Of a stretch of DNA of 64,000 nt, positions 43,999 through 55,961 are shown one piece after another. Position numbers and translations under genes: made by a program. Source of the stretch: Eurosta solidaginis (Eukaryota; Arthropoda; Insecta; Diptera; Tephritidae); NCBI RefSeq assembly GCF_040869045.1, contig NC_090319.1:49262779-49326778 (forward strand). Reading direction: 5' to 3'. The stretch's first letter is position 1, and the number at the start of each line of letters is the position of its first letter. The notes beneath the pieces are model-generated. The model saw only the letters and a program-made list of their open reading frames with translations, had not been told where the DNA came from and ran no database searches.

Positions 43999-44379
43999 TC
44001 ATATATATTATTTCTAATTGCTGTTTTTATGTACGGGACCCTTTTTCGCTCTTATTTGTAATCCAAATCTATAAATAAAGTTTTGGTTGTAAAGATGGAG
44101 ATTCGGGCTATCAGCTAGCTTTGAGCAATTTTAGTCGTAGTACTTTTGTTTAGCTATATTTTATTAAAATAATTTGTTAAAAATAAACGATTGTGAGCAC
44201 ACAAAGAAATCTATTTGTACTATGGCACTATTGTGAATATTTGCACTGCATTGCCGGCAGTTGCCAGATGGTAGCGCAAGCTGTAAGTTTTAATTGATTG
44301 ATAGAACAGCTGATTTCTGTTGATATTTGATAAGAGACTTTTATATTGGTTGCGCAAGATGCGCGCGGGTCCGGCTCGT
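43999..44379 (+). mobile_element. Helitron-like repeat, 3' type 2, copy 1
   Basis: Starts around ATATATATTATTTCTAATTG and ends TGCGCAAGATGCGCGCGGGT then CCGGCTCGT. TGCGC and GCGCA form a 5-bp hairpin ~12 bp before the end, as in Helitron 3' ends; the terminal CTAGT seen in 59760-60116 is CTCGT here. No coding sequence. Confidence 0.65.
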
Positions 44380-45129
44380 GTAACTATATTCGTATAGCGT
44401 TCCAGTTATTTACCAATGTCGTCTACTTAAAATAAAGCTAAAAATACTTGGAAGGAAACATTAGCCTCAAAGGATGGGGCTTTTACCTATGCCGTACAAG
44501 CCCTTATCGATTATATGTTGAGGACACTATGAAGTTTTTAAGCGAATTTATAACTATGAGCTCGTAAGACTTGAGCCACACATCTATAAAACTCTAAAAA
44601 CGTGGAATTCTAAAATTACCAAACCAAAATAAAACTCATAGGGGAAGTCCTAAAAATTTCAATATTTCAATATTTCATATCAGTATTAATATCTTTTAGC
44701 ATATGTTTCTTCAGTAAACAATATATACATACACGCATTCCACATACTGCATATACAACAAATGTGTTATGTAACCAAAAGTAAGAAAATATTTTAATAG
44801 CAACATAAGCTGTTAAACTCGATCAAAACAAATTCCATTTTACTCATTCCAATAAAACCAAAATGCCAAAAATGCCTTACATAGGGCACATAGTAAATAT
44901 TAACAAATAATGTCAACCAAAACAAATTTAATATTATTGTTTGGCTTTTTATTTCACATTTTATGTTGAAGGCGATTATTTGTTTTGACTGAATTTATGT
45001 TGAGCTTTTCAGCACCTCTTTAATGCATACAAATGATTATTAAGGTAATTAAAAGATGTTAAAATCTTTAGATTCGCTTTGAATCGAGCATTTTTCAAAA
45101 GATTTTGAAAAGAAAAAAAAAAAAAAAAA
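44380..45129. other. Unassigned AT-rich region
   Basis: I see nothing supported; an A-run precedes the repeat at 45130. Confidence 0.35.
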
Positions 45130-45655
45130 AACAAGTAAAGAAGGCTAAGTTCGAGTATAACCGAACATTATATATTCAGCTGCCAAATTTCAGTTTGCAA
45201 AATTTTTAAAAGTAGGCAGTGCCACGCCCATTGTCCAAAATTTTACTAATTTTCTATTCTGCGTCATAAGATCAATCCACCTACCACGTTTCATCGCTTT
45301 ATCCGTCTTTGGTAATGAATTATCGCACTTTTTCGGTTTTTCGAAATTTTCGATATCGAAAAAGTGGGCGTAGTTATAGTCCGATTTCGTTCATTTTAAA
45401 TAGCGATCTGAGATGAGTGCCCAGGAACTTACATACCAAATTTCATTAAGATACCTCAAAATATACTATACTTGTTATCGTGTTTGCGGATAGACGGACG
45501 GAGGGACGGACATGGCTAAATGAATTTCTTTTTCGCCAAGATCATTTTGATATATAGAAGTCTATATCTATCTCGATTAGTTTATGCTGTTACGTGGTAC
45601 CGTTATACGAACAAAAATAATATACTCTGTGAGCTCTGCCCAGCTGAGTATAATA
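45130..45655 (-). mobile_element. Short TATACTCAG element, minus strand
   Basis: On the minus strand it starts TTATTATACTCAGCTGGGC and ends GTTCGGTTATACTCGAAC then CTTCTTTACTTGTT. It contains the CGTCCCTCCGTCCGTC, AAATGAACGAAATCGGACTA and ATGGGCGTGGCACTGCC blocks but no tandem array. Both terminal hairpins are present. Confidence 0.7.
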
Positions 45656-45734
45656 AGGGGCAGGACCACGCCTATTTAATTAATTTTTGTTCTTAAACGG
45701 ACATGGCTTAATCGATGTCTTTTGTTTTATCTAT

Positions 45735-46418
45735 GGGGTATTCCATCCCATTTCGACCAATTTTGAACCCGACCCCTTTAGAATTGGCTGAAAGTTTTTC
45801 TTCTTTTTATAGCTTACGAAAGACGTTTTTCAGAATTTTTTCATCCAACTCAAAAAAAGTTATGAATTTTTAAAAAAATACCGTTTTTGTTTTCAAAATG
45901 CTATAACTTTTTCAAAAATTTACCGTTTGGGATCTTTTTTTTTTTTTTAAATTTGTTTTTAAATGTACTTTTCGGAAAAAAGATAAAAAAAATTTTAGTT
46001 TTTTTTTTCAATTAAAAAAAAAAAAAATTGGCCCACTCCGGGATTAGTGGCGATGATTGCAGAATTGAATCAAGTTTTTTATGAGAAAAAAAACTGGCGA
46101 AATTCGAAAAATCTCGAAAAACTGAAAAATTACAACAAAAAAAACTTTAAAAATATTTTTTGTATTTTTTCCGAAAAGTACATTTAAAAACAAATTTAAA
46201 AAAAAAAAAGATCCCAAACGGTAAATTTTTGAAAAATTTATAGCATTTTGAAAACAAAAACGGTGGTTTTTCAAAAATTCATAACTTTTTTTGAGTTTGA
46301 TGAAAGAATTTGAAAAAATTCTGAAAAACGTCTTTCGTAAGCTAGAAAAAGAAGAAAAACTTTCAGCCAATTCTAAAGGGTTGGGTTCAAAATTGGTCGA
46401 AATGGGATGGAATACCCC
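45735..46418. mobile_element. Fold-back MITE with CTAT target duplication
   Basis: GGGGTATTCCATCCCATTTC at 45735 is inverted exactly at 46399-46418. Complementarity continues, with A/T-run differences, for about 280 bp (to about 46000 and from about 46140). CTAT at 45731-45734 and 46419-46422 is a 4-bp TSD. No coding capacity; the 108-codon frame on the minus strand is an artefact of the arm. Confidence 0.8.
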
Positions 46419-46644
46419 CTATGTATGTATATCTATCTCGTTCCATTCATGCCCGTAAAAGCAACCGTTAAACCGTAATGAAAGCTTTTATTTGAACAGC
46501 CATTTTGAAATAATGTTATAGATATTCTTTCTATCCATAGTGGTGCTAACTTATTCGCTACAGACTATGTATATAATGATAGACACGAAATAAAGGCTAA
46601 GAAATTTTGGTCAAATGACCACGATTCTTTAAGTGTCGAAGCTC

Positions 46645-47092
46645 ATGTGTACGTCTTACAACCTTAGATTTAAAAATTTACTCCTATCATTGGAGAGGAC
46701 TGCAGACTCATGACAGGTATTCTGACTTACCTTCTGGCGTCACATGCCTTTAAATTAGGCTTGGTCAGTAGTAACAGATCAGTGATGTGCGAGTTGGTAT
46801 AGGAAACGATCGAGCACGTTTTGTGCTCGTGCCTTGCGCTTGCCAGGCTAAGACTCCAGCTATTAGTAGTGATACAGTTGTAAGATCTAAAAGCAGCAAG
46901 TGACATAGGCCCAAGAAATCTTCTAGCATTGGCCAAAATGACGGAGTTATTTAATAACATAGGTCCTGGTTTTTGATAGGGTTTTTCTGTTTGGTCGGTA
47001 ACAAAACTTCTGATAATACTACGGACTCATTCAGTCTATGTTAGATCCTCACGGGCCAGCCAATTCAACCCAACCTAACCACAATCCTGCAA
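46645..47092 (+). mobile_element. RNase H LINE (family B), 3' end fragment
   Basis: Matches the Cys/His region and 3' UTR of 42698-43575 (GGAGAGGACTGCAGACTCAT, CTTCTGGCGTCACATGCC) and ends ACTCATTCAGTCTATG followed by CAACCCAACCTAACC, the complete tail. It is heavily 5'-truncated. Confidence 0.7.
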
Positions 47093-47289
47093 AGTGCTCT
47101 TTAGTTTTCCCAATAGAATCATTAAGCATGGAAAATTATTACAAAAAAAAAAAACAAGTTGTCAAGTACTAAACACTATTGACACAAAAGGCGCAAGTAC
47201 CAAGTACTCGAGAAGCTCGATGTGTAAACATACTTACATGCTGTCCGAGCCCTTAAGTGACGTGGAAGCATCATCGGTATGTGTTAGTT

Positions 47290-47545
47290 TTTTAACCGAT
47301 GAGCCATTGATAACTTTTCTATCGATAATAAACCGATAATTTTTTTTTCCTTACCGAATCGATCGTTAACGAATCGACAATATGCCGATTACAAACCGAT
47401 AAATTGTCGATGAGAAATTGATAACATTTCGATAACAATAAATTACACATTGATAAAGTTTCTGTAAAATTCTCTAGTAAATGGATAGCAAATTCACAAC
47501 TGATAGATAAGGTAGTTCTCGATAACAAACCGTTATTACTTAATA
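47290..47545 (-). repeat. Degenerate tandem array, GTTATCGA-type, inverted
   Basis: Repeated TCGATAAC/CCGATAA cores (AACCGATAAATTGTCGATGA, GATAACATTTCGATAACAAT). It is the reverse orientation of the arrays at 10640 and 19640. Confidence 0.65.
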
Positions 47546-48033
47546 GCACGACAAAACGCCGACCTGTTGCGAATTTTATTTCTAATATTTTCTTTCCTTT
47601 CCTCCTTTATTTGCATTTACGGTACACTTGCGTACTGTGTTTCCTACGTAACTTACGCTTACATTCTCAATTCCGGCATACCATGAGCAGTGTTAACACA
47701 TCAAAAGTTTGCTTACTGTGTGTAGAAGTAAACTCCATTAGAGATGGCATATCTAGGAATTTTTTTAAAACAAAATTATTTGGGACTGTGTTCTTTCGGC
47801 CGCAATGATGTTTATTCGTTCCTCTCAATGAACGGTCAAGCACAGCAATTCTATTTACATACATAAATCGGAACTCAGGAACAAGCTTACTAATAATGGG
47901 AATCGCAGACATAATCACAGCTCTAAACAAAGCGGAACAATAAGCTGTCACAATTTGAATATCTGCTATTGGTGTTGCGTTTAAATAGCAGTAGATGTGT
48001 TGGTCGCAGTTTACTTGGTCTAAAGCGGAAGTC
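47546..48033. other. Unassigned region with a 122-codon minus-strand frame
   Basis: The frame 47667-48035 (start MTSALDQVNCDQHIYCY) has no motif I recognise; it may be part of a decayed mobile element. I do not call a gene. Confidence 0.3.
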
Positions 48034-48157
48034 ATTGGTGCCGTATGTCGTATCGCTGTAGTCGTATCCCTAACGTAATCAGCTGTTTATCGTTACGACG
48101 GCAAACCAAAACCCATTTGGTTGGCTACGATACGGTTACGACCTTAGCGGCACCAAT
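48034..48157. mobile_element. Short MITE with ATTGGTGCCG ends
   Basis: ATTGGTGCCG at 48034-48043 is inverted at 48148-48157, and the next ~25 bp are imperfectly complementary (GTCGTA, CGTATC). A related GCACCAAT end lies at 48231-48238 after a second AATCAGCTGTT block, so two family members may be adjacent. Confidence 0.55.
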
Positions 48158-48829
48158 AATCGATTGCATTGATTCCCATAAGGTTGGTCGAATCAGCTGT
48201 TATAAGGTTACCGATATGGTTACCGATAAAGCACCAATGTCTCCAGCTTAAGGTTCATAAGCAGCCAATTGTTTCTGTAGCAACAGTCGCCTTTGGCTGC
48301 GAATGAGAAGCAGATGCTGTTACGGTCAGTCGGTATTTGAAACTGTTTGCTGCAATTTGCAAATATTTCAGTCGCTGTGATAAAATATATGATACATAAA
48401 TATTTTCGGGCTCTATCGTCCATTCTTTCGACAACATAAATGAATTCATAGCCAGATCTTTTTACACATACTTGAGCAGACCAGAAAACATGCATCGTTG
48501 TGGAGAGTCCACCTCCTCTGTCCATGCGTCAAGAACTACACAGGCCCCATGTTGTATTTAGAAATAAAAATCTAGGGTGTCCTACACTAATCTTTAAAAT
48601 ATACATATGTGACTCTGAACTCTGTGTCCTCACAATTTTGTTTCTCTTTGTTCTGCTATATCTACTTTGTAGATTTCTTGATCGCAATTACGACATAAGC
48701 TAGCTCGTAAATATACCTCAGCTACTTCCAAAGAATGCCACTTTTTATGGCGACGCAGTTTCATATTTTGGTTGCTGAAACTGGCTAAGGTATTGTGCTG
48801 AAACTATTGAAAATTCTTTTTTTTTTTTT
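48158..48829. other. Unassigned region
   Basis: The minus-strand frame 48220-48525 has no recognisable motif. TAGGGTGTCC at 48572-48581 matches the first 10 bases of the 13882 transposon TIR; no partner end is visible. Confidence 0.35.
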
Positions 48830-49149
48830 GTGGCGATAAAAGGACTGCAAGAAGGCTTCGGGGTTGTTTTATCGATGTTGATGGTCTTTTGTCGGATATT
48901 GATCCGTTACGTTCCTTTACGGAAGATAGCACCATTAAGGTACTAGCCCGACCATCTCGGAAACGATTTAATATGACCACAGTGAACCTTTTTTGTCATC
49001 CAATCCGCTCCTTCCGTGAGGAACATGTCGTCAGAGCCTCGCCGGCTAAATAAATAGCATGCGCCACGACTAGATAAAGTTGATAATTGGGCGGAATAAG
49101 CTCTAAATTACGCTGACAAAGGGTTGCGCTACACAACTCCTTGAATCCC
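48830..49149 (-). mobile_element. CAA-tailed SINE-like repeat, copy 3
   Basis: Same block order as 49162-49567 on the minus strand (GGATCAATATCCGACAAAAG, CCGAGATGGTCGGGCTAG, AGGCTCTGACGAC). Its 5' end is missing; the cut point is where copy 4 inserted, so copies 3 and 4 are nested. Confidence 0.7.
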
Positions 49150-49161
49150 CCGAAATCATCG

Positions 49162-49567
49162 TTGTTGTTGTTGTTGTTGTAGCGATAAGGTTGCTCCCCG
49201 AAGGCTTTGGGGAGTGTTATCGATGTGATGGTCCTTTGCCGGATGCAGATCCGGTACGCTCCGGTACCACAGCACCAATAAGGTGCTAGCCCGACCATCT
49301 CGGGAACGATTTATGTGGCCACATTAAACCTTCAGGCCATCCCCTCCCTCCCCACCCCCAAGATCCATGAGGAGCTTGGGGTCGCCAGAGCCTCGTCTGT
49401 TAGTGAAACAGGATTCGCCGCGGATAGGTGAGGTTGACAATTGGATTTGGAGAAGCTATATATTGCGCTGGCAACCTGACACACCCCTTGAATCTGGTAT
49501 TTTAGTCGCCTCTTACGACAGGCATACCTACCGCGGGTATATTCTGACCCCCTTACCCGCTGGGGTA
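49162..49567 (-). mobile_element. CAA-tailed SINE-like repeat, copy 4, 12-bp TSD
   Basis: Flanked by CCGAAATCATCG at 49150-49161 and 49568-49579. On the minus strand it starts CCCCAGCGGGTAAGGGGGTC, has a TGTCGTAAGAGGCGAC stem-loop, GGATCTGCATCCGGCAAAGG, and ends GGGGAGCAACCTTATCGCTA then (CAA)n. TSD plus an oligomer tail means target-primed retrotransposition. The ~406-bp body has no open frame. The 3' end resembles that of the 724-4612 LINE (GCTACAACAACAACAA preceded by GGGG), its likely partner. Confidence 0.8.
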
Positions 49568-49828
49568 CCGAAATCATCGTCAACACCTTTTGTTCCATAC
49601 TCGTATGAGACCATCCCATTCCAAGAACCATTGTTTGCTTGCAGCCCCACCCAGCGTTTTTCGGGACTATGTGGGGTCGTTTGAGAGATCTTTACTCACA
49701 GTTAATATTATTATAAAACAATGCAAATATGCATCATTTCACTGTTATGCCATTTTATGCACTATCTGCTCATACTAAATTCAAATCAAAATCGAAGTAA
49801 ACAGACATATCAAGGTAAATATATACAT

Positions 49829-50297
49829 ACTAGAAGACCCGACAGACGTTGTCCTGCCCTAAATTTGGCCTATCCGCATACATTTCAATAAGCTTTTTCC
49901 GTCTGACTCTGCCCTCCCCCCTCTTCACTTTTTCCTAATCGTTTTATTCACTCCTCCCTCCGTCTTTTTCGCTTCATCTATCTGCATCTTCGTCTCATTC
50001 TATCTCTTTCTTAATCTCCTTCGCTCTTTTCTCTTCTCTCAATTTCTTCTTATTCTTCTGCATCCCTTATTGCCTGTCCCAGAGGGTGGTATGTATTTTA
50101 TTCTATTCCCACTCCGAGTCTCAGTCCCAGTCCCACTCCGAGTCTCAGTCCCAGTTCTAGTCCTAATCCCAATCCCAGTCCGTCTCTGGATAATATATTA
50201 CTCTGTACTAAAGCACTCATCAACAGCTTTCATTTGTTATCCATATTCTATAAACACATTCTAGGGGTAATCGGGTCCACGTTTCGGCCTATATCTC
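49829..50297 (-). mobile_element. Non-autonomous Helitron-like element, copy 3, truncated
   Basis: The low end ACTAGAAGACCCGACAGACG is the complement of the CTAGT-type 3' terminus at 7013/59759. It carries the purine/pyrimidine-rich stretch and the CAGTCCCACTCCGAGTCTC minisatellite, and stops in the first AAACGTGGACCCG unit. The 5' end is lost. Confidence 0.65.
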
Positions 50298-51109
50298 ACT
50301 TCATTATAATATTAAAACGAAATGCAGATTTTCGTTGCTTTTGAAATTCGGCTTAAAAATTGCACATGGAACAACTAAAGACTCTCCTGAATTAAAAAAA
50401 AATCTCATAGTACCTCTAAATCGCGGGCCCCTTAGTGAAGCTACCTCAATATGGATGATCAAGGTGTTGGAGGTTGGCGGAGGTGCGGTGTGTGTTGCAA
50501 ATTTATTTAAAGCACATGTATGGCGTTGGGGCTGTCGTCATTACTTACATACATATATACTCCGCCCACTTTGATTGGCTATTTGCCTGCTTAGCCGGAA
50601 AGCTAAATAAATACTGCATATATGTAAGATTATGTTTATATTTAAGTATGAGTAGATATTTGCACGCTTGTGTGAGTGTGTGTGAGAGGTAGTTAGCCGT
50701 ATAGCAGCTCAACAGTCAACAATCGCTTATTGTCACGCTATGCTATGCGCCGCCACTTTTTGTTGTTGTCATTTGGTTATGTGCTTTTTGTTGTTGTTTT
50801 TCTTTAGTTGTGTACATTTGTTTTGATTTAATTCCACCGCCGCCACCTTTTATTGTGTCACCCAACAAACAATACAAAAGTATCGCTTCAAACTTGAAGA
50901 AAATTGTAAAATTTCAAGCGGTAATATCAACATTTTCCGAGGGCTTGAATATCGTCAATATCACAATTTTAGCTTAATTAATTGTCAGAAAAATTTAAGT
51001 AACTTAGTTTATACTCAGCACGTAATTGAATCTCGAAAATATTCACTTCGTGGCTCGCAATTATCTCTGTCCACACGGCGCATGCATAATTTATTCCCCA
51101 TCCACTTAA
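50298..51109. other. Unassigned AT-rich region
   Basis: I see no repeat or gene. Small frames only. Confidence 0.35.
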
Positions 51110-51440
51110 ATAAGAAATAAATGTAAGCCGCGATAACCTCCGAAGAGATTTTAGGCCGAGTTTCTCTTCCAATTTGCGTCGTGCCCCTCTTTATTTAGAT
51201 TTTTCCTACAAATTAGCGGCGACGGGATCTACTCGTTTTATACCGACTCCGAAAGGCATCTGCAAGGCAGATGAGTTTTCACTAAAAGCTTTTCATGGCA
51301 ATAATACACTCGGAGTGCTTTCCAAACACTTGCGAGGGGTGCCTGCTTCTTCTTCCAATTGAAAAATTTTGATGTTGCTTTGCACGGGGAGTGAACCCAG
51401 TATCCTCGGTGTGGTAGACGGAGCACGCTACCATCAGCTT
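51110..51440 (-). mobile_element. tRNA-derived SINE copy 4, nearly full length
   Basis: On the minus strand: head with GATGGTAGCGTGCTCCGTCT at 51440, B-box-like CTGGGTTCACTCCCCG, body AGATGCCTTTCGGAGTCGG and AAAAATCTAAATAAAGAGGG, and end TCGCGGCTTACATTTATTT near 51110. It shows what the 3' half of the family looks like. Confidence 0.75.
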
Positions 51441-51629
51441 CTTTCAGAGCTGCAATATTAATGCTGAGCATACTGAAAGTTCTTCGTACAACTTGTTTTT
51501 CATTCAAATTATAATTTTGCTAGCATGATTTTCACTTTTTATGGAATTTGACATATTTCGGCCTAACGACCGATGCAATGTCGAACTACGAACGATAGCC
51601 CTAAGCGATTTTGGCCGCTTCGTAACAGG

Positions 51630-52100
51630 TCACGCCAGCTATCCCTGTTTCACGATAATTGACGCCAATTCGGAGCACCAACGGAGGTCAAGTATTTCTC
51701 CAACTGCCTCTTCCAACTCAGTGGACGTTTCCTCTGTCCTCTGCTTCCAAACTGCGGTTCCGACTAAAATACTTTCTAGGCAGGAGCGTCTTCGTACATT
51801 CGCATAACGTGACCTAGCCAGCGAAGCCGTTGGGTCTTTATTCGCTGCACTATCGTCTTATCTGCGAAAAGCTCATCATTATGCCTCCTTCGATACTCGC
51901 CATCGGTATCACGGGCAGGATCATAAATCTTCCGCAGAACTTTTCTCTCGAACACTCCAAGAGCCATCTCATATTCTCTCGACACCGTCTCTGATTCCGA
52001 GCTATGCATCAACCCTGGTATGATGAGCGGCTTGTAGAGCGTGATTTTGTTTGGTCCAGAGAGAACTTTACTTTTCAATGGCCTACTCAATCCGATTAAA
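51630..52100 (-). mobile_element. RTE-like LINE fragment
   Basis: The minus-strand frame gives PLKSKVLSGPNKITLYKPLI, FERKVLRKIYDPA, TIVQRIKTQRLRWLGHVMRM and EDAPA, then breaks before the GRGRP region, which is recognisable only in another frame. It differs from the 21948 copy by insertion of DGEYRRRHNDEL, so it is another subfamily. Confidence 0.7.
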
Positions 52101-52104
52101 ATTA

Positions 52105-52925
52105 GTGAAATAGTTGCATTGGAGTAATTTGAGCATAATTCAGAATGAATTACTTTCGAATGAGATGATACGTATTTCACATTGAAATTGGAGGCCGTAT
52201 GATGAATATGGGTTAAACTATGGTTCCGCAAATTGGCTTCATACGTGCCAAAATCTAAAATGTCGGGGAATCGGTAAGCTTAAAAAATGTCGTCCAGTAC
52301 AAAGACAGTCTATGGGGGAATAACCAACGACGAAAAGCAAATGGAAGGTATCCTACTAATGATAGCTACCTGGCTCTAATTAACGAGTTACAAAATCATT
52401 AACTTTTGATTATTATTTCAAAATAAAAGTGGTTCTAGCGTTAAAATGTGCGAATTTCAAGTAAATTTTCCTTACGGGTGAACTACGTGTGCGTGATTTA
52501 ATACATAGTTTACTGTTTCCCACTATGCGTTCTGTTGTATGTTCTCTATACTTCTAAATTCTCTGGTCTAGTACAAAATTTTAGCAACGTAGCCCATTTG
52601 CTCCCAAAATTAGATTTAGATATATTTCTTACAGAACTTTTATAAAACCACTCAAACATATACCGGGTTTATAAGCGAAAATAACCTACTTATCCGCTCG
52701 CACCATAGTCGGACAAGTACCAGAAAGTGGCTGCTATTGAGCGCATTTGAGTTATTTCGTGCGAAGGATAGCCAGATAGCATAAACCGGCGAGCCTTTTC
52801 ATTATCGCCAAGTGAACAAATGGAAGACTTGGACCGCGTTCAGACTTGCTTCATTTCGATCACATCATCATAGTTTACGTATAAATTACTAATAAACTAA
52901 GTAATTTTGACGCATCTGGGAGTAA
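52105..52925. other. Unassigned region
   Basis: No supported feature. Text near 52880-52960 resembles the tandem units at 57640-58250 (GGCGCCAGTATGCATATCTT vs GGCGCCAATACACATATCTT). Confidence 0.4.
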
Positions 52926-53005
52926 CATATTTTAAGGCGCCAGTATGCATATCTTTTGTATAGCATTTTCAGGTCAAATGAAACTTTTTTCATTTCAAAT
53001 GAACC

Positions 53006-55961
53006 TTTTTTATACTCAGTTGAGCAGAGCTCACAGAGTATATTAAGTTTGATTGGGTAACGGTTGGTTGTACATATATAAAGGAATCGAGATAGATATA
53101 GACTTCCATATATCAAAATAATCAGGATCGAAAAAAAATTTGATTGAGCCATGTCCGTCCGTCCGTCCGTTAACACGATAACTTGAGTAAATTTTGAGGT
53201 ATCTTGATGAAATTTGGTATGTAGGTTCCTGAGAACTCATTTCAGATCGCTATTTAAAATGAACGATATCGGACTATAACCACGCCCACTTTTTCGATAT
53301 CGAAAATTTCGAAAAACCGAAAAAGTGCGATAATTCATTACAAAAGACCGGTAAAGCGACGAAACTTGGTAGATGAGTTGAACTTATGACGCAAAATAGA
53401 AAATTAGTAAAATTTTGGACAATGGGCGTGGCACCGCCCACTTTTAAAAGAAGGTAATTTAAAACTTTTGCAAGCTGTAATTTGGCAGTCGTTGAAGATA
53501 TCATGATGAAGTTCGGCAGGAGCGTTACTCTTATTACTATATGTACGCTTAATAAAAATTAGCAAAATCGGAGAAGGACCACGCCCACTTTTAAAAAAAA
53601 AATTTTTTTAAAGTAAAATTTTAACAAAAAATTTAAATCTTTACAGTATAGAAGTAAATTATGTCAACATTCAACTCCAGTAATGATATGGTGCAACAAA
53701 ATACAAAAATAAAAGAAAATTTAAAAATGGGCGTGGCTCCGCCCTTTTTCATTTAATTTGTCTAGGATACTTTTAACGCCATAAGTCGAACAAAAATTAA
53801 CCAATCCTTTTGAAATTTGGTAGGGGCATAGATTTTATGGCGCTAACTGTTTTCTGTGAAAATGGGCGAAATCGGTTGATGCCACGCCCAGTTTTTATAC
53901 ACAGTCGTCCGTCTGTCCTTCCGCATGGCCGTTAACACGATAACTTGAGCAAAAATCGATATATCTTTACTAAACTCAGTTCACGTACTTATCTGAACTC
54001 ACTTTATCTTGGTATGAAAAATGAACGAAATCCGACTATGACCACGCCCACTTTTTCGATATCGAAAATTACGAAAAATGAAAAAAATGCCATAATTCTA
54101 TACCAAATACGAAAAAAGGGATGAAATATGGTAAGGTAATTGGATTGTTTTATTGACGCGAAATATAACTTTAGAAAAAACTTTATAAAATGGTTGTGAC
54201 ACCTACCATATTAAGTAGAAGAAAATGAAAAAGTTCTGCAGGGCGAAATAAAAAACCCTTAAAATCTTGGCAGGTATTACATATATAAATAAATTAGCGG
54301 TATCCAACAGATGATGTTCTGGGTCACCCTGGCCCATATTTTGGTCGATATCTGGAAAACGCCTTCACATATACAACTACCACCACTCCCTTTTAAAACT
54401 CTCATTAATACCTTTAATTTGATACCCATATCGTACAAACTCATTCTAGGGTCACCCCTGGTCCACCTTTATGGCGATATTTCGAAAAGGCGAACACCTA
54501 TAGAACGAAGGCCCACTCCCTTTTAAAAATACTTATTAACACCTTTAATTTGATACCCATATCGTACAAACAAAGTCTAGAGTCGCCCCTGGTCCAGAAA
54601 GGCCCACTCCCTCTTAAAATACTCATTAACTCCTTTCGTTTGCAATATGGGTAGCACAAACGAATTCTAGAGTCACCCCTGGCCCACCTTTATGGCGATA
54701 TCTCGAAACGGCGTCCACTTATGGAATTAAGGATTACTTCCTTTTAACATACTCATTAACACCTTTCATTTGATACCCATATCGTACAAACGCATTCTAG
54801 AGTCACACCTGGTCCATCTTTATGGCGATATCGCGAAAAGACGTCCACCTATAGAACTAAGGCCCACCCCTCTTAAAATACTCATTAACTCCTTTCGTTT
54901 GATACCCATATTGCACAAACGAATTCTAGAGTCACCCCTGGTCCACCTTTATGGCGATATCTCGAAAAGGGGTCCACCTATAGAAATACGCCCCACGCCC
55001 TTTTAAAATAATCATTAACACCTTTCATTTGATACCCATATCATACAAACAAATTCTAAAGTCACCCCTGGTCCACCTTTATGGCGATATCTCGAAAAGG
55101 CGAACACCTACAAAACGAAGGCCCACTCCCTTTTAAAAATACTCATTAACACCTTTCATTTGATACCCATATCGTACAAACAAAGTCTAGAGTCACCCCT
55201 GGTCCACCCTTATTGCGATACCTCGAAAATGCGTCCACCTATAGAACTAAGGCCCACTCCCTCTTAAAATACTCATTAACTCCTTTCGTTTGATACCCAT
55301 ATTGCACAAACGAATTCTAGAGTCACCCCTGGCCCACCTTTATGGCGATATCTCGAAACGGCGTCCACCTATAGAACTAAGGCCCACTCCCTTTTAAAAT
55401 ACTCATTAACACCTTTCGTTTGATGCCCATATTGTGCAAACAAATTCTAGGGTCACCCCTGGTCCACCTTTATGGCGATATCTCGAAACGGCGTCCACCT
55501 ATGGAACTAAGGATTACTCCCTTTTAAACTGCTCATTAACACCTTTCATTTGATACCCATATCGTACAAACGCATTCTAGAGTCACCCCTGGTCCATCTT
55601 TACGGCGATATCTCGAAAAGTCGTCCATCTATAGAACTTAGGTCCACGCCCTTTTAAAATACTCATTAACACCTTTCATTTTTTCATTTGATACCCATAT
55701 CGTACAAACGCATTCTAGAGTCAACCCTGATCCACCTTTATGGCTATATCCCTAAATGGCGTCCACCTATAGAACTATGGCCCACTCCCTCATAAAATAC
55801 TTTTTAATGCCTTTCATTTGATACACATGTCATACAAACACATTCCAGGGTTTCCCTCGGTTCATTTTCCTACATGGTTATTTTCCCTTATGTTGTCACC
55901 ATAGCTCTCAACTGAGTATGTAATGTTCGGTTACACCCGAACTTAACCTTCCTTACTTGTT
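53006..55961 (+). mobile_element. 3.0-kb non-coding TATACTCAG element, copy 2
   Basis: Nearly identical to 33369-36175 from TTTTTATACTCAGTTGAGC to CTTCCTTACTTGTT. It is ~150 bp longer because the tandem array has about one more unit. It sits inside a T-run of the inverted-repeat arm (AAATGAACCTTTTTT / CATTTTAAA) with no TSD longer than the T-run itself, so insertion into oligo-T without duplication is possible. Confidence 0.8.
54330..55830 (+). repeat. ~130-bp tandem array inside copy 2
   Basis: Same unit as 34690-36040, roughly eleven units, including the same shortened unit (54590-54620). A small duplication TTTTCATTT occurs at 55680-55688. Confidence 0.8.

Noticed and set aside
47667..48525. 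Two minus-strand frames that might form one gene
   Set aside because: No recognisable domain, interrupted by a MITE-like unit, and no splice signals that join them.
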